A stretch of DNA of 64,000 nucleotides, taken from assembly GCF_000182565.1 (NCBI RefSeq), contig NW_015971537.1, positions 771,961 to 835,960 of the forward strand. Reading direction: 5' to 3'. This document shows, in pieces, positions 13,001 to 25,213 of this stretch (position 1 is the first letter of the stretch; the number at the start of each line of letters is the position of its first letter). The notes under the pieces were generated by a model that made no database searches, was not told the DNA's origin, and saw nothing but the letters and a program-made list of their open reading frames with translations. The position numbers and the translations under genes were made by a program. The DNA is from Spizellomyces punctatus DAOM BR117. Lineage: Eukaryota; Chytridiomycota; Chytridiomycetes; Spizellomycetales; Spizellomycetaceae.

Positions 13001-13716
13001 CGGCGTGCAAGTCATATTCAACTGCAAAGTATAATGTTGTCATTGAATTACAAAAAGGAAATAATGGTGGATTTTAAAGTCACAAGCCTAGATATAACAG
13101 AGTCTCCGACTGGGGAATTGCGACTGTATGCTGGAACGGCCACCCGCTTTAAGGTCGTGGACCTCCAAACTGTGACAGTCGAAGAAATTGTGGTACCTGG
13201 CGTCCCAGAGGACAAGTTGGGCCCACCAGTCCGAGGTGTCTTGTATTCGCAGCTGTTTGTATTATGCTATGAACGTAAGTCTGAATGTGTTGTTGGGTGA
13301 TTTCAACTTACCGTTACGGTTGTTGCTCACTGTTTTAAACAATCTTGATTGTAGATATGGGAATAATGACAAAGCTACATCTCAACATGAAAGAGAATCG
13401 GACACTAACATGGCGAAACTCACTGACGTTCTCAGGTAAATCATCCTTGTTGCGATGCAAAGGAATAAGATTCATATCATTGACCCTACCTATAGGTAAA
13501 CTGGGCGATGACTACCTCGTAGCGGGTTCCACAGCCGTTGTGGACGTAATTAACAGCGAAACAGGCAAAATTGTCCATGTTTTCGAAACAAAACGAGACA
13601 AGATACGATCTCTGAACCTTCTCGTATGTAAAGGGGAGAAACTATTCCTATTAGCAGAGGAAGAGAAGGATGGGATGAAGACGGCTTCGATTATATTGAT
13701 TGAACTGAGTCAATGA
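10072..13716 (+). CDS. MAP4K/GCK-type Ser/Thr kinase with CNH domain
   Basis: This is a germinal-centre kinase of the MAP4K subfamily. The N-terminal kinase domain has the glycine loop GTGSYGEVFK, catalytic lysine [37 protein letters not shown] and [12 protein letters not shown]. An acidic linker (about 11,830-11,870) follows. The C-terminal citron-homology domain begins near [20 protein letters not shown] and continues through [20 protein letters not shown] to [13 protein letters not shown] and the stop. There are at least 18 exons, many under 100 nt, with good GT...AG joins through the kinase domain. In the CNH part, two joins (about 12,480-12,525 and 12,642-12,680) require introns of about 46 and 37 nt, or else small frameshifts. 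Such kinases act in MAPK or Hippo/TOR-linked signalling; the specific pathway is not visible here. Confidence 0.88.
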
Positions 13717-13870
13717 AATGTGATACAATGAAAACTGTGCTTTGAACACGGGTGGAGTCGTGCTTGGGTGATTCAGAGGTTTCCGACGTCCGACAGCCTA
13801 CGCATCGTGTCAGTGAGCAAATTTACATGCATTATGTATATCAGTAGATCGTATGAGTCCTCGCTTGCTA

Positions 13871-14516
13871 CTAGCTCTCTAACTTGCTGATAGCTTCATC
13901 AATGTCTGCTATATGGGACTTCAATGTTGTCCAAGCAGCGGGAGAAATCGCAATTCCTGGAAGAGTCAATTGGAGAGCTAAGCAAGAACATCATCCATCA
14001 TTTGGTCGATATAGCCTGAGGTACCTTTCTTTCCAGGTTTTTCTTTTCCATCATTTTTATCCGTATAAACTACGGTAGCCAACAGGCATATACAATTAGA
14101 CTCTAAAGTTGCGCCTGTGGATTACACTTTATCACTCACATTCACGTATCCCAATCAGGGTAAGGTTCTTGAACTTGGATGCCGATGTGACTGGTAATTA
14201 GTAAACTTCGAAATAGGTAGGTACGTGGGAAGACTGCAAAACAGCACACCTTCTGGACAGTCAGTTTTTTCTTCCCATCCAAAGGAAGAACATATTCTCC
14301 ATCCTTTCCAGTTTTCGAGTCGTTTTCGCCCTCTTTGGACTGTTTGGTGGGATCCTTAACCTTTGTTGCCCCCTGCTGTGCAGCAGCTTTCACCTTCTTC
14401 TTCGGAGCTACTTCTTCTGCAGAATCCCCGCCATCTAGGTCCTCATCATCGTATGCGTCGAAGACATCCTCCTCTGAGTCTTCAACGTATTTTGCTGACT
14501 TGGTTTTGCGCTTCAT
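13871..14516 (-). CDS. SUB1: SUB1/PC4 transcriptional coactivator
   Basis: This small gene is visible only when spliced. An acidic and basic N-terminal region (EDSEEDVFDAYDDEDLDGG and KKKVKAAAQQ) precedes the single-strand DNA-binding PC4 core: KKLTVQKFKNLTLIGIRE, FYTDKNDGKEKPGKKGIAIS, then PAAWTTLKSHIADIDEAI. The core matches the PC4 pattern of strand, strand, GKKGISL and C-terminal helix. Exons by eye, minus strand: 14516-14250, 14173-14140, 14069-14025 and 13956-13871. Two internal exons are only 34 and 45 nt. PC4 proteins bind melted DNA and assist RNA polymerase II initiation, repair and reinitiation. An in-frame ATG at 14573 could give a slightly longer form; the ATG at 14516 is preferred because MKRK begins the conserved-looking basic segment. 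Confidence 0.9.
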
Positions 14517-14881
14517 GATCTGATCTAAGAATGTGCGTTCCTGGGCGTATCGTGCACAAGAGCATGTCGTCACGTGTTTTAGTCCGACCTAACCGGACAG
14601 AAGTTTTACGTAACGTATCCCGCAGCTACAGTAGATCCCCGTCATATTATCTGCAAATCGTTTTGGTATGTCATACTGAGTCCCCTATAGCAAAGTCTTG
14701 ATGCAGCAGTGACACGATGAGTTATGTCCTATGACACCACTGCAAGCCTCCTGTATGTAATCTGCCTGTCCAAAAGTTGCGGGATGTTCTGTGGAGTATA
14801 TAAATCAGTCGGCAGGAGTTGTTACCCCCACCATCTTTTCCAGCCTCATCTTTCCACACTTTGGTTATTCGTAACGTCAAC
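14517..14881. promoter_or_regulatory. Divergent upstream region of SUB1 and ferritin
   Basis: This region lies between two divergent genes and holds the TATA element of the ferritin gene described separately. No iron-responsive-element-like hairpin was recognised in the short ferritin leader. Confidence 0.4.
14797..14804 (+). promoter_or_regulatory. TATA box of the ferritin gene
   Basis: The sequence TATATAAA lies 78 bases upstream of the ferritin ATG. It is followed by a C/T-rich stretch with CATC/TCATC-like motifs near the expected transcription start. Most other genes in the window show no such clear TATA box, so this gene may be strongly or inducibly expressed. Confidence 0.6.
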
Positions 14882-15906
14882 ATGCCTGAACCCACCCACG
14901 GAGGCGAGATGGCCCGGAAATATATCAAGGAAGTCAGCGATGCCAATATGGACGATTGTATCAGGTCGGCCAGCTTCAACGCTGATGTTCAAGAGGTAGG
15001 TAGTAGGCATATTCACCGACCTATCCAGGTGCGTGATGTAGCATGTTGTTTTGACGATAACACTTCCAGGCCATTAGCAAGCATGTCAACCTGGAACTTA
15101 GAAGCTGGTACGCTTTTAAGAAGCTCGCCGCAGACAGTTCTCGCGCTGATGTTAACCTTCATGGGTTCGCCTTGTAAGTCTCCACCGTGTCGTATCTACA
15201 TACTACGTCTTACATGATTCGCACGACTGTCTCTAGATTGTTTGAAAAATCGGCACTGGAGTGCTTAGCAGATGCCTGTTACCTTGAGAAGGTAAGAAAG
15301 GTACAGAACATATCATGGCAGAATCCAACGGTTTGTAACAGTCCATTTCATCCGTTTGGGTAGTATGCAATCCAGCGTGGAGGAAAAGCGCATCCCATGG
15401 TAAGGAGAAAATATTGTGTCCCTTTCATTGTCAACGATCTAACTAGGTGTGACAAAACGCAGGACATTCCGGCTCCCAAGATCGAGTACAGTACGCACCC
15501 GATCGATGGAATTCGCCCTATACAAGACGCGCTGCATATCCAAAAGGCGATTTTCGAAGACTGCCAGCGTCTCACGGAAGTCGCCGGCCAGAACAAAGAT
15601 TATGCCTTGATGGATGTTGTCGAGTCTCGTTTCCTGTGCAAGGAGACCAAGCATGTCAAGGATTTAGGGGACCTCCTTAGGGAAGTTGCGAGGGTTTCAA
15701 AGAATCCTGGCCATGGTGAGTGGAACTGTTGCGCTTTCTTTCAGATTTCAACTCCCCAACACCCGTCTGCAGGACTCTTCCACCTTGATAAAGAGCTCCT
15801 TAAGAACAAAGGACGAATTCCGTGGACTTGTCACAATTTACCTGAGAGCGCCGATTTGGTTCTAAAGGAGATGGCTTGTAGCCTTGGCGAACCGAGTGCC
15901 ATTTGA
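14882..15906 (+). CDS. Ferritin-like protein with altered ferroxidase site
   Basis: A four-helix ferritin fold is recognisable: SKHVNLELRSWYAFKKLAA (helix A), ADVNLHGFALLFEKSALECL with YAIQRGGKAHPM (helix B and loop), ALHIQKAIFEDCQRL (helix C), then FLCKETKHVKDLGDLL and GLFHLDKELL (helix D/E). Exons by eye are 14882-14995, 15070-15173, 15237-15291, 15364-15399, 15463-15715 and 15773-15906. Aligned by eye to human H ferritin, Glu27 and Glu61 are kept. Glu62 becomes Cys, His65 Asp, Glu107 Gln and Gln141 Glu, and Tyr34 becomes Phe. The classical di-iron oxidation site is therefore rebuilt or lost. The protein may act as an L-type mineralising subunit or a non-iron ferritin-fold protein. A C-terminal tail of about 35 residues follows the fold. 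Confidence 0.85.
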
Positions 15907-16064
15907 CTGCTGTGGTACATTGAACTCTCGATGCGCTCTCTTGCTTTTCTTGTCATTGTAGATGTTATGCATGCCTTGCCCCGCTTGTATTTGATATGAA
16001 ATTTCATGCAATAAAACTTGCCTTGAGGTCCCCCTACCACGTCACTAAATAACTGCTTTAAACT

Positions 16065-17243
16065 CTAACCTTTTCTAATCCCAAATTCTCTACAAAGAGT
16101 GCGTTCTACATAACTGCTAGGATACGAAAATGAATGCCTTACGCCTTCTGGTATCTCGGCAAGCCGTGACGATCGCTCCAGATCTATTAAACATTGTAGC
16201 ATTGCAGCGAGCTGCTCGTCTTGGTGGAGGCCCGTACGTACCATGGCATCAATAAACAACAGACGTACTGCTCGTAAAGCGGATAATGAGTCTACCATTT
16301 GAGTGCACTCGTTCGAGGGAACTCTTGGGCTGTGAGCAGGACGGGTAAGATATCTCCAGGAGGTTTCGCCGAACACGTTTGCCATATCTATCTCAACAAC
16401 AGGCGGGTTGTATTTTCCTCGTCGCCAAAGCTTAGCGACGTTGATTAAGTGACCCATGGTTGAGCTGTTTTTCATCTGATTCCAAGTTTGTGCGTCCATT
16501 GTGCGGCGCCATACATGAAGGCGATTTAGACAGTGTTCGGCTCTTTCCAGCGCTGCAGAGGTTGTTACATCTGTTACATGATACTTTCGATACTTCGGAC
16601 CGAATTTGTGCCAAACGGAAGACCAAACATCGGATAAGATGGTCGCTATCCGGTACTGGATGAACGTGCGCATTGTCTCAAGCGGGATGTTTGTAGTGCT
16701 GGACTCACACCGGGCCTTCTTGGTGTCACCATAAAGATCGTTCAGCGATTGCTGCAAGATGTCCACCTCCGCCAGCGCCTGGTCCATTTTTGCTGCTAGT
16801 ATCTTGTTATACTTGAAATAACGTGCAGGGATGCTTGAAACGACAAACAACAGAGCTTCAATTCCGACATCAAGGTCTGTGTTCGGTTCCTTTTTTTCCA
16901 TTACAGCTGAAACATCGAACGTAGGTGTTGGAGCTTCAAGCTTCGGTCTGGGAAAGGTGTTTCCTCCTTGTTTGTCAGCAGTAGGCTTGCAGTCCTTTGC
17001 CATACCTTCCGCATCTATGGAGTCGTCCCAAACCACGTCGCTTTTGCTTGTTAGCTCGTACAACCCGGCAACCACGCTAGCATCCGGTTCCTGGGCGGAG
17101 TAGGCTTTAGTGGGATCCGAAATCCCGCGCAAACTTGGGCTTGCCCGAAAGGGAATCTTCAGGGCTGTACATATAAATCTTATAGTCGACGGACTGCGAA
17201 TAGGACCATATGTAGTGGAACCATGAATGATTTTGATGGCCAT
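16065..17243 (-). CDS. Unrecognised protein, possibly mitochondrial
   Basis: This is an uninterrupted frame of 392 codons. Its N-terminal segment is basic and Ser/Thr-rich with almost no acidic residues (MAIKIIHGSTTYGPIRSPST, then FRASPSLRG), which is compatible with a mitochondrial presequence. The middle is polar. The C-terminal 220 residues look helical, with regularly spaced Leu, Arg and Trp and a segment rich in RAVRLLFIDAMVRTGLHQDE. The arrangement recalls helical-repeat (PPR-like) organelle proteins, but I cannot assign a family. It is one of the few intronless frames in the host part. It is convergent with ferritin. Confidence 0.6.
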   Translation of the reverse strand: MAIKIIHGSTTYGPIRSPSTIRFICTALKIPFRASPSLRGISDPTKAYSAQEPDASVVAGLYELTSKSDVVWDDSIDAEGMAKDCKPTADKQGGNTFPRPKLEAPTPTFDVSAVMEKKEPNTDLDVGIEALLFVVSSIPARYFKYNKILAAKMDQALAEVDILQQSLNDLYGDTKKARCESSTTNIPLETMRTFIQYRIATILSDVWSSVWHKFGPKYRKYHVTDVTTSAALERAEHCLNRLHVWRRTMDAQTWNQMKNSSTMGHLINVAKLWRRGKYNPPVVEIDMANVFGETSWRYLTRPAHSPRVPSNECTQMVDSLSALRAVRLLFIDAMVRTGLHQDEQLAAMLQCLIDLERSSRLAEIPEGVRHSFSYPSSYVERTLCREFGIRKG

Positions 17244-18127
17244 ATCCCATACACAAGTTGCTGGATGGCTGACAACATTATCTTGTTGTGCGCATCAATA
17301 CGTTGATGGGGGCATCGTATCTGAGGGTCCACTGGTTTGCATTGTTTACGGGATCCACTGGCTTTCTCGGACTGCGTTGATGTCAATGAAGCTTGCGCTT
17401 GTTTTACATACTTCTAACACATGCATGTGGGAGGGCCTTGCTTGAGGTATTCCTTCCGAGCTACACAGATCCAGTAACAAGTGTTTATTTGTAGTGCGAA
17501 AACGGCGGAAATGTCACTGTATAATATACACATCCCTACACCCTTGAGCTATATCAGTTCTAACATATTTCTAGATTACCCAGTCTATCCCTCAATGTCC
17601 TTGTCCTAAAATGGAAATGTTAGGTTGCTGCACAAAGTTGAAGAAGTGAGGTCACCAAGCAGATACGGTGGTTCAGTAGAGGAACGCGATCAAGCCCGTA
17701 ATTATAGTAGCAGCTTGCTTGTCAAATGGAGAGGGGTGAACATGGCCGTGACCTATCGCAACAGAACAAGGACAAATGCACTGTTAAACTTGGGAGTCTG
17801 TGGCAATAATCGACCTTGAGTGATGAAAGCAGAACAAGAATTGGGGGAAGGGAGAGAGCAGCCTTTAATGCCCACGAGGACAGATCACCATTCCAGCGTC
17901 AGGATAATTGATAGATATTCTTATTATTGATTTCTTTATTACATATCACCAACTCTTGGGCCCTTCTTTGTGTATGCTCATATAATGGTGAATCCGGTGT
18001 GGGTCGAGTTAACTTGGAAATATCGATGGAGCTAATTATGCTTAGGCAATCAGCCAAGGTTGAAAGCACCTGATGACTCACGCCTGGCCGTTGTCGTTGG
18101 GACCATTGAATTCCATACATCAGCAAC
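17244..18127. other. Intergenic region between two divergent genes
   Basis: This 884-base stretch separates the unknown minus-strand gene from the UPF0132 gene. Short frames are present, but none shows a family motif or good splice continuity. No tRNA, repeat or array was seen. Confidence 0.5.
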
Positions 18128-19018
18128 ATGAGCTCCCCTTCATCTTTCTCTCCCTATCAGCCACCCCCAGCAGAGCCTCGTATCGGAGCGGGAGGTTATC
18201 AACAGGGAGGGGTAGCACCATCAACATCCGTCCACCCACCATCTTCCTCATCCACTCCCCGCGGTTACGGCGCTCCCCCATACCAAGCATCACAGCAGCA
18301 AGATGCGGCAGAGCGCGTAAATAAGTATGAGACCAGTTTGGGTGCCAGGGTAGACATTGAGGCAGCGTTGTGTTATGTACTTGGTTGTGTCACAGGTGGG
18401 GTCTACTGTCACGTCCCTCAGATGTCAATAAAACGGGGCTGAACCGCAGCTGCTTTTAGGTGTTCTTTTCTTGATTCTTGAAACAAAAAATGATTATGTT
18501 CGGTCAGTAGCTGCACTCGGGCTCTAGCGCATATCGCTGCTATGCTACCTTCTGCTGCCGTCACTTTACGTTAGGCCTCGCACATCTAATTTATCGATAC
18601 AATCGTAGATTTCACGCCTGGCAATCCGCTATCACCTTTGTTGGCATCCTGGTATGTACAGATTGCCTTCTGTTCTCTTTGAAATATGTGTACTAACGTA
18701 GTGCATGTGAAGGGTGTCCAATTTTTTTTCAGTTTGTTCTCCGCAACGACACTGGTGTGGTTAATTTTCCTGGTTGAAGTTGCATTAGCTGCTTGGCTGG
18801 CGTAAGTAGCGATCACTGAGATGTCTTTTGAAGGCTCCGTTCTAAACTGAACGAATGCTCGATAGTTATCAGGCGTATGTAAATGCAGATTCATTGGATC
18901 GATATCAGTTACCGTATATTGGAGAGGTCAGTCAGATTGGATGCGCAAGTTAAGGATATTTCTCACCATCCTCCATGTCAACCCCCAGATTGCATCACAG
19001 TGGGTGGATAGCGAGTAA
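18128..19018 (+). CDS. UPF0132/DUF4870-like small membrane protein
   Basis: A Pro/Ser/Gln-rich N-terminal tail of about 60 residues precedes a compact membrane domain: YETSLGARVDIEAALCYVLG, CVTGVLFLILETKNDYVRFH, AWQSAITFVGILGVQFFF, then SATTLVWLIFLVEVALAAWL and PYIGEIASQWVDSE. The pattern (LGxRxDIEAALAYxLG, LExxNxYVRFHAxQS, LPxIGxxAxxW) is that of the UPF0132/DUF4870 family, with three predicted helices. Exons by eye are 18128-18395, 18460-18502, 18609-18651, 18713-18801, 18866-18926 and 18989-19018. All phases agree, including a final 30-nt exon. The molecular function of the family is not established as far as I know. Confidence 0.85.
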
Positions 19019-19401
19019 GGGCTAGAACTTTGAGCTGGGATGTGATCATCGTAGTGTAGTTAGCTATGCTTTGAGAAGCAGTCATAATGCAAGTAGTATT
19101 CGCTTTTTGTAAATAACCCAGAACGTTTCCACAAGCACCAATGGAAGCCCATGATTCTCGCTGCCGTCTTTTGCTGGCAAAGTGGTGATCAGCCATGTTT
19201 GCCTTGACAAGAGATCGTGGGGAGGTAAAAATGAACAGCGTTATCGCCTTTGTTTATACACCTGCATGAGTCACGAACGTAACTGGTGAAGCATTGACGG
19301 CCATGCCTCTTCGCTTTCTCCCCATTTCCTTTCGTCGCACTTCCCACCTGGTGAGCTTGCATCTTCCTCGCGCTCTTTATCGTAGGCACGTCACAACAGC
19401 C
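19019..19401. other. Upstream region of DPP3
   Basis: This interval between two same-strand genes contains no supported gene; it should hold the DPP3 promoter. No TATA box was seen. Confidence 0.4.
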
Positions 19402-21897
19402 ATGACCTCAAAACACTTTCTTGCTGGTGGGTGTTACTGGCGGTGGTAAAGTGTGAACTCGTTTTTCATCTCCCATTCTACAGACACCGATGCTCCCATC
19501 TGCCGCCTCGAAGCCAAGCAGCACTTCGAATCGTTGACGGAAAAGGAACAACTGTATGCCCACTATGTTGGACGTGCATCCTGGGAGGGTGCTCGCATCC
19601 TGTCAACAACGATATCTCGCGAGGCTCCGTTGTTGTACAGTTTGTTCATTGAAATATTTACGGACAAAGATAACTCTGGAAACATCCCACGCATGAAAGA
19701 CATATTGCCGCTCAAAGCCAAGGCGGAGGTGTCTGACGATGCGTGGAAGTATTTCTTAGAGTATGCAGCACAGGTAGTGGTGGACACGCCAGATGTTTGC
19801 CGAGACCTTCTTTAACCTCAGTATATCACGCTACAGGTCTTGAACAACCTGGGAAACTACAAGAGTTTTGGCGACACAAAGTTCTTGCCTCGCTTGTCTG
19901 TTAATGATTTCGAAAAGATTGTAAGAGCGTCCGGATCTGAAACAGCAGTCAAGCTATTTGAGCAAGTGCGGGACGCCGTATACGCGGCAGAACCAGATGC
20001 GCAATTGCTGATTGGATTTCCGGCTGAGGGACACGTATCTGGGTATTATTCGCCAAACATTTCAAAGCACGATGTTCAACTTGTGCAAGCGTTACTCGAA
20101 CAAAAAAACATCTCTGCACTCAATACACGTCTCTTCAAACTGTCCGAGAACGAGTACGAGGTGAGGATCGCATCAGCCAAAGTAACAAAATCGCCCGAGA
20201 CTTTCGAGATATCGGAGGGGAAAGTTGTCAAGGTTATATATGGCGACTTCGCAGACAACATGACCAAAATTGCAGACAACATTCGACTGGCCATTCCGTA
20301 TGCTGCCAATGACCATCAGAAAAAAATGTTGGAAGCATACGCAGAATCCTTTAGCACTGGTTCTATTGACGCACACAAAGAAAGTCAAAGACACTGGATT
20401 CGCGATGTTGGGCCAAACGGTAGGTACCCTCCTCTCCAATTGATGCGAGTATTGACTCATACACTTTCATTGAAATAGTTGAGAGCAACATTGGGTTTAT
20501 TGAGACTTACAGGGACCCGGCAGGTGTCAGGGCGGAATGGGAAGGTTTCGTGGCAGTAGTCAACAAGGAGATGACCCAAAAGTTTGAGAAACTAGTCGAC
20601 AGTGCCGAAACTTACGTTGGGCGCCTTCCGTGGGCAAAAGAATTCGAGAAAGACAAATTCAACAAACCTGACTTTACTAGCCTTGAAGTGGTGACCTTTG
20701 CCACATCTGGTACGCCTCCAGCAGGCATCAACATTCCCAACGTAAGTCCGTAAATGACTGAAGCGAGAATTTGCTGTTAATAAGCTCCTGTTTGTCAGTA
20801 CGATGATATTCGAATGACGGAAGGCTTTAAGAATGTATCGCTTGGAAACGTTCTAAGCGCAAAGGCACTAAACGAGAAGGTCACGTTCATTAAGTCTGAT
20901 GATTTGGCCGTGTACGACAAGTACCGGGGTCCGGCGTTCGAGGTGCAAGTTGGTTTGCACGAGCTCTTGGGTAGATATCACCATTGCAGGCAGACATGAT
21001 TCGGAGAGACTCCGCGATTAACCTAAACGCTTTCAGGCCACGGCAGTGGAAAGCTGCTTCAAGAAGAGGCACCCGGCAAATTTAACTTTGACCACACCAA
21101 CCCTCCTATCTCTCCTCTAACTGGCAAACCAGTAACGACATGGTACAAACCAGGAGAAACCTGGGGATCTGTTTTCAAAGCCGCTGCGGCATCATACGAG
21201 GGTAAATCTACATCTACCTACAACGTCCTACTTGTTTTCTGAAAGCTAAAGGATTGCTTGCGATTAGAATGCCGTGCTGAATCCGTGGCCATGTACTTGT
21301 GTGTTGACAGAGAAATTCTGAACATTTTCGGACATGGTGAAGAGCAGGAGGCATCCGATATCATTTACGTCTGCTATCTTCAAATGGCGCGCGCCGGCCT
21401 CCTCGCGCTGGAGTTTTACGGTAAGTTCAGCATCGGGAGAATATGTTGCGCGTGCCGTTGATCATGTTTCTTTGTTATCAGATCCCAAATCGAAGAAATG
21501 GGGGCAGGCCCATATGCAAGCCCGCTATGCCATTCTACAAGTTTTCTTGCAAGCTGGCCTTGTGAGAATTGAGGAAACGGGTGCGGACGACCTGCTCATT
21601 CATCTTGATCGCAGTAAAATCGAAACCGTGGGGGTGAAAGCAGTCGGTGACTTCCTGGCTAAGCTCCAAATCTACAAGGCAACTGCAGATGCCGATAACG
21701 GACTTGCGTTTTACACTAAACAAACGACGGTATCCGATGACTGGATAAAGTACCGTGAAATCGTGTTGGCTCAAAAGCAACCGCGAAAAGTGTTCTTGCA
21801 AGGAAACACCTTTATTCAAGACGGAAAAGCAGTGTTCAAAGAATACCCTGTTACTCTAGAAGGATTCATCCAGTCTTTTGTAGAGAGAAACGTGTAG
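19402..21897 (+). CDS. DPP3: Dipeptidyl peptidase III (zinc metallopeptidase, M49)
   Basis: DPP III removes dipeptides from the N-termini of short peptides in the cytosol. The M49 zinc motif HELLGH is formed across an intron (HELLG at 20,958-20,970, then HGSGK from 21,037). The second motif EECRAES is formed across the next intron. Family blocks include [28 protein letters not shown] and [13 protein letters not shown]. Exons by eye are 19402-19426, 19484-19773, 19837-20419, 20479-20741, 20799-20970, 21037-21201, 21268-21420 and 21482-21897. The first coding exon is only 25 nt (MTSKHFLA plus one base), and frame is kept at every join. Length and order match the family. It is convergent with MRE11. 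Confidence 0.94.
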
Positions 21898-22152
21898 AAT
21901 TTGGGTGCATTTTCAGAGTAGAATGGATTAGAAAGATCATTATCCCCCTCCCCGCCGCCAAATACAGCGCTCGAAATATTTAGTGACCGTTGGCACATAT
22001 TGTCGACTGAACTATGTGAATCAAATAGCAAATTTATTACAATAATATGTATCACATGTAGCAGAGTATCAATGCTGTGAAGCGCCCGACGTTGCGGTCG
22101 TACGAATGACCTGCTGAACCATATTGGTTGAGGCTGTTTGGAGGTCGATAGT

Positions 22153-25100
22153 TCAACGTCTATCTCTTCGGGCTCCCGCACCAATGGAATCTCGAAAATT
22201 TGAAAAAGTCATGTCGTCATCGTCGTCCAGTACAACGGCTCGCTGTTGCGATGCCCCAAAATTCAGTTTACTTTGACGTGACTTGCCACTGGTAGTGGTC
22301 GTACGCTTGGCTAATGGGGCTGGGCTTGTCGTTGAAATAGACCTGCAAATTCTTTTAGCAAGAAGGAAATTAGAGCAAGGTCAGTCCAATTCTCACGTTG
22401 GTAATTTACGCTTCCGGGTGGATGTCGGTACAGGAGTAGATGATGTCTTTGCCGATGCCGGAATATCGTCGTCGATATCTTCAATCCCATCGTCGTCTTG
22501 GTCGTCCACCACCTGGAGGAATTATATCTTCAGCTTCAAGCAATCGTACTGAACACAATGGCAACCACGGACCTTTGCAGTCGTCAGTGGACTTCGAGTG
22601 CTTTTTGAACTTGAGCCAACCCGTCCTCGTCCTCGCCCCCTTCCTCGCCCTCTAGCCGTAGTAGCTTTGCTTTTAGCTGTTCTCTTCGTGTTGTTACTCG
22701 CTGCAGTTGCAGGCGCATCATCATCGTCATCTGAATCGATTACCACTGCACGGTCCACATCATCTTCCTCGTCATTGCTCCCTTTGTTCGACGTTGTGGA
22801 TGTGCGCTTCGATGCTTTCTAGAGAAACCCTTTAAAGTTATTCAAAATTCCGAAAGCGGCCTCCGTGAATGTTACCCGTGCAACGTACATTTCGGGACGT
22901 CGAAATGAGTCCTCCGGTAGCCTTTCTTCTATCACTTTCAGCTGCAAACTCTTCAAATCTCTTTTTCTTTTCTTTTTCAATCTTCATATAGAACTTCTTG
23001 TAAGAATCAAGCTACGAAGACGCTATTTCGACTGATGATCCCAATACCTCTTCTTTTATCGCATCATCATTGTCCACAGCAGACGGGTGGCGAGCGCTCA
23101 ATGTTACGCGTGTTCGTTTCAAAGATTCCACCACAAAACTTTTGCGAAAACCTTAGTCCGGAATGATCGCGAAGAGACAAAACTCCCTTTACAAAACTTA
23201 CTCTTTGATGGCATCCTTATCGTCCTTTTCAACGAACATTCTGACCGCATCAGCGAGCTCATTCTCAGGCAGAATATCCAAATTCTGAGCATTCAGATAC
23301 TCCGTTACTAAATCCTCTACCCTGAAATTTTCCAGTTTTTCGGGTAAGAATGCTTCAATATTAACGAGCTCCGACTTTTTCTTGGCTATAAGGATGAATG
23401 TCAACATAGTATTCATTTAATTTCCAGGCTTCCGATCGATGAGAGTGCTTCAGACTCTGCGCACCTGTTGCAATGGTGGAGGCTCTCTTCCGGTAAAACA
23501 GCAAGATATCCTTTGGATTTGCTACTCGATTCACGAACACTTGTCCGAATCGCTGGGGATTAAATGTAGTAAATCCGCCGCCGTACTCCACCTGCATAGC
23601 ACGTCACATCGTCAAACTTAAACCATGCTTCTGCAACACAGATCATAGCGGTCATCTGATACCTTCAAGCGCACCAAAGGTTTGGGCCATTCAACTTCGG
23701 GTACGTCAGGGTTCAGCTCTTTCCACTCGTTCATCGCAATGGTAATAAGCTCCGCCACCTGGTGTGGTAAGATACTTAGGTGGTTGAACCTTCACCACAA
23801 CGCAGTGCGCGGCGCACTGACCTTGTCTTGAAGGAATTCATTGACCATGTTTTGATCTGTCGGTCGAAGTCCCTCCACTTCCTTCAGAATCACCTCGTCC
23901 ATCACAAACGGTCGTACTTTCTTTAGGCGGATTCGATCCAGTTTGAATTCCGAGCCGCTTATACTCAAGAGGCCTACATGCCTGCAACATCACATCTGCG
24001 TAAGCTTACGCCTTTTCCTCCAGAACCCGGAGCTTACTTAGGTACTGCTTCGCCTTCACAGAGAGATGTAGCAACAGAAGATCCAGGTTGGGTAATCCAG
24101 AAGTCTTGCACGGAATTACGAACCGGTTCTATTAGACACTCATGCTCGTGTCCCCAGAGGATCAGATTCAGGAATTCATCCAAAAAAGTCTCGGGTATAA
24201 AGTTGGTGGGGCCGTGCGCTATTCTTTTGGCGCAGAAAGATATTAGCTACGCACAATCACTGCGAAGTAATACCACCAACGATCGCAGGTTTTAAACTAC
24301 CTGTTCTGATGTATTGCCATCAAATTAAACCATTCATTCGTATCCTCCTGTGGTCGGTACATCTTGACCTTTTTTTTCTGAAACGTTCGATGAAGTCGCT
24401 CGTCTCGCACATTTCCCAATCCATAAAGCGCCAGCTTGCTTGTCCCTTTTTGCAGTAGAATTGGCTTTATAGAGATATCATCCACCTCAACTTGTTTCCC
24501 AAAGTAGTTCACCAATCCTGCTACGCTAAGAAGGTCTAATGCGCAAAGACTACCATCCTGATGGCAAGACGTAAACAAAAGGCTATGGCAGAGCACGAGT
24601 TAATGCTATCGGCTTACCCCCGACGGATCATCGTGGTTTCCGTGGATAGAAAATACTGGCATACCAATATTGAAGTTGGGATCTTGATAATTAACAGTAG
24701 CGAACCTGCTCCATACAAAGCTATAAACCTGTGTAGTTGCACAGGCAATGATGGGGCCCTACCGATTTGGGAAGTTTTCGTTCTGATCGCTCAAGAATTC
24801 CATCTGACATGGACGTTCCCCTAGGCAGTATTGCCTCAACAGCGTCATGGTGGTATGTAGACACTTCCGCGAAGGTTTGTTGTCATGAAAGAGGTCTCCG
24901 CCAAGCAATACAAAGTCCACCTGTTTTATGTGATTTGAAAAACTACACGCAGTCAACATAAAAACATAGCTAATACCTCATTTTCCTGTGCTAGCTGCAG
25001 GATTTCCTCAAAGGCCTCAAACGAATCGTTTCCCCTTATAGGGTCCTTTTCCATATAGCCGACATGGTTATCGGTAGCAATGAGAATTTTAAACGTATTC

Positions 25101-25213
25101 GCGTTGGGATCTGCATTCCCATTGAGTTGCCCGATAGCAGCGTCCGGTTCAGTGTCCGCATCGGTTGAACGTGCACGACGAACTCGCACTTTACGTCCTT
25201 CCCCTCCTGTCAT
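22153..25213 (-). CDS. MRE11: MRE11 double-strand break repair nuclease
   Basis: MRE11 is the Mn-dependent nuclease of the MRE11-RAD50-NBS1 complex, acting in DNA break repair and telomere maintenance in the nucleus. Phosphoesterase motifs appear in order: [41 protein letters not shown] and ITQPGSS. The capping domain has [13 protein letters not shown] and [20 protein letters not shown]. The C-terminus has an acidic run, a [10 protein letters not shown] stretch like the glycine-arginine region of animal MRE11, and the ending MTFSNFRDS. At least ten exons are present; the first two are 25213-24977 and 24920 to about 24764. An extra N-terminal basic and acidic segment of about 40 residues precedes the phosphoesterase domain. 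The ATG at 25213 is the first in frame. It is head-to-head with MRPL34, 146 bases apart. Confidence 0.93.
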
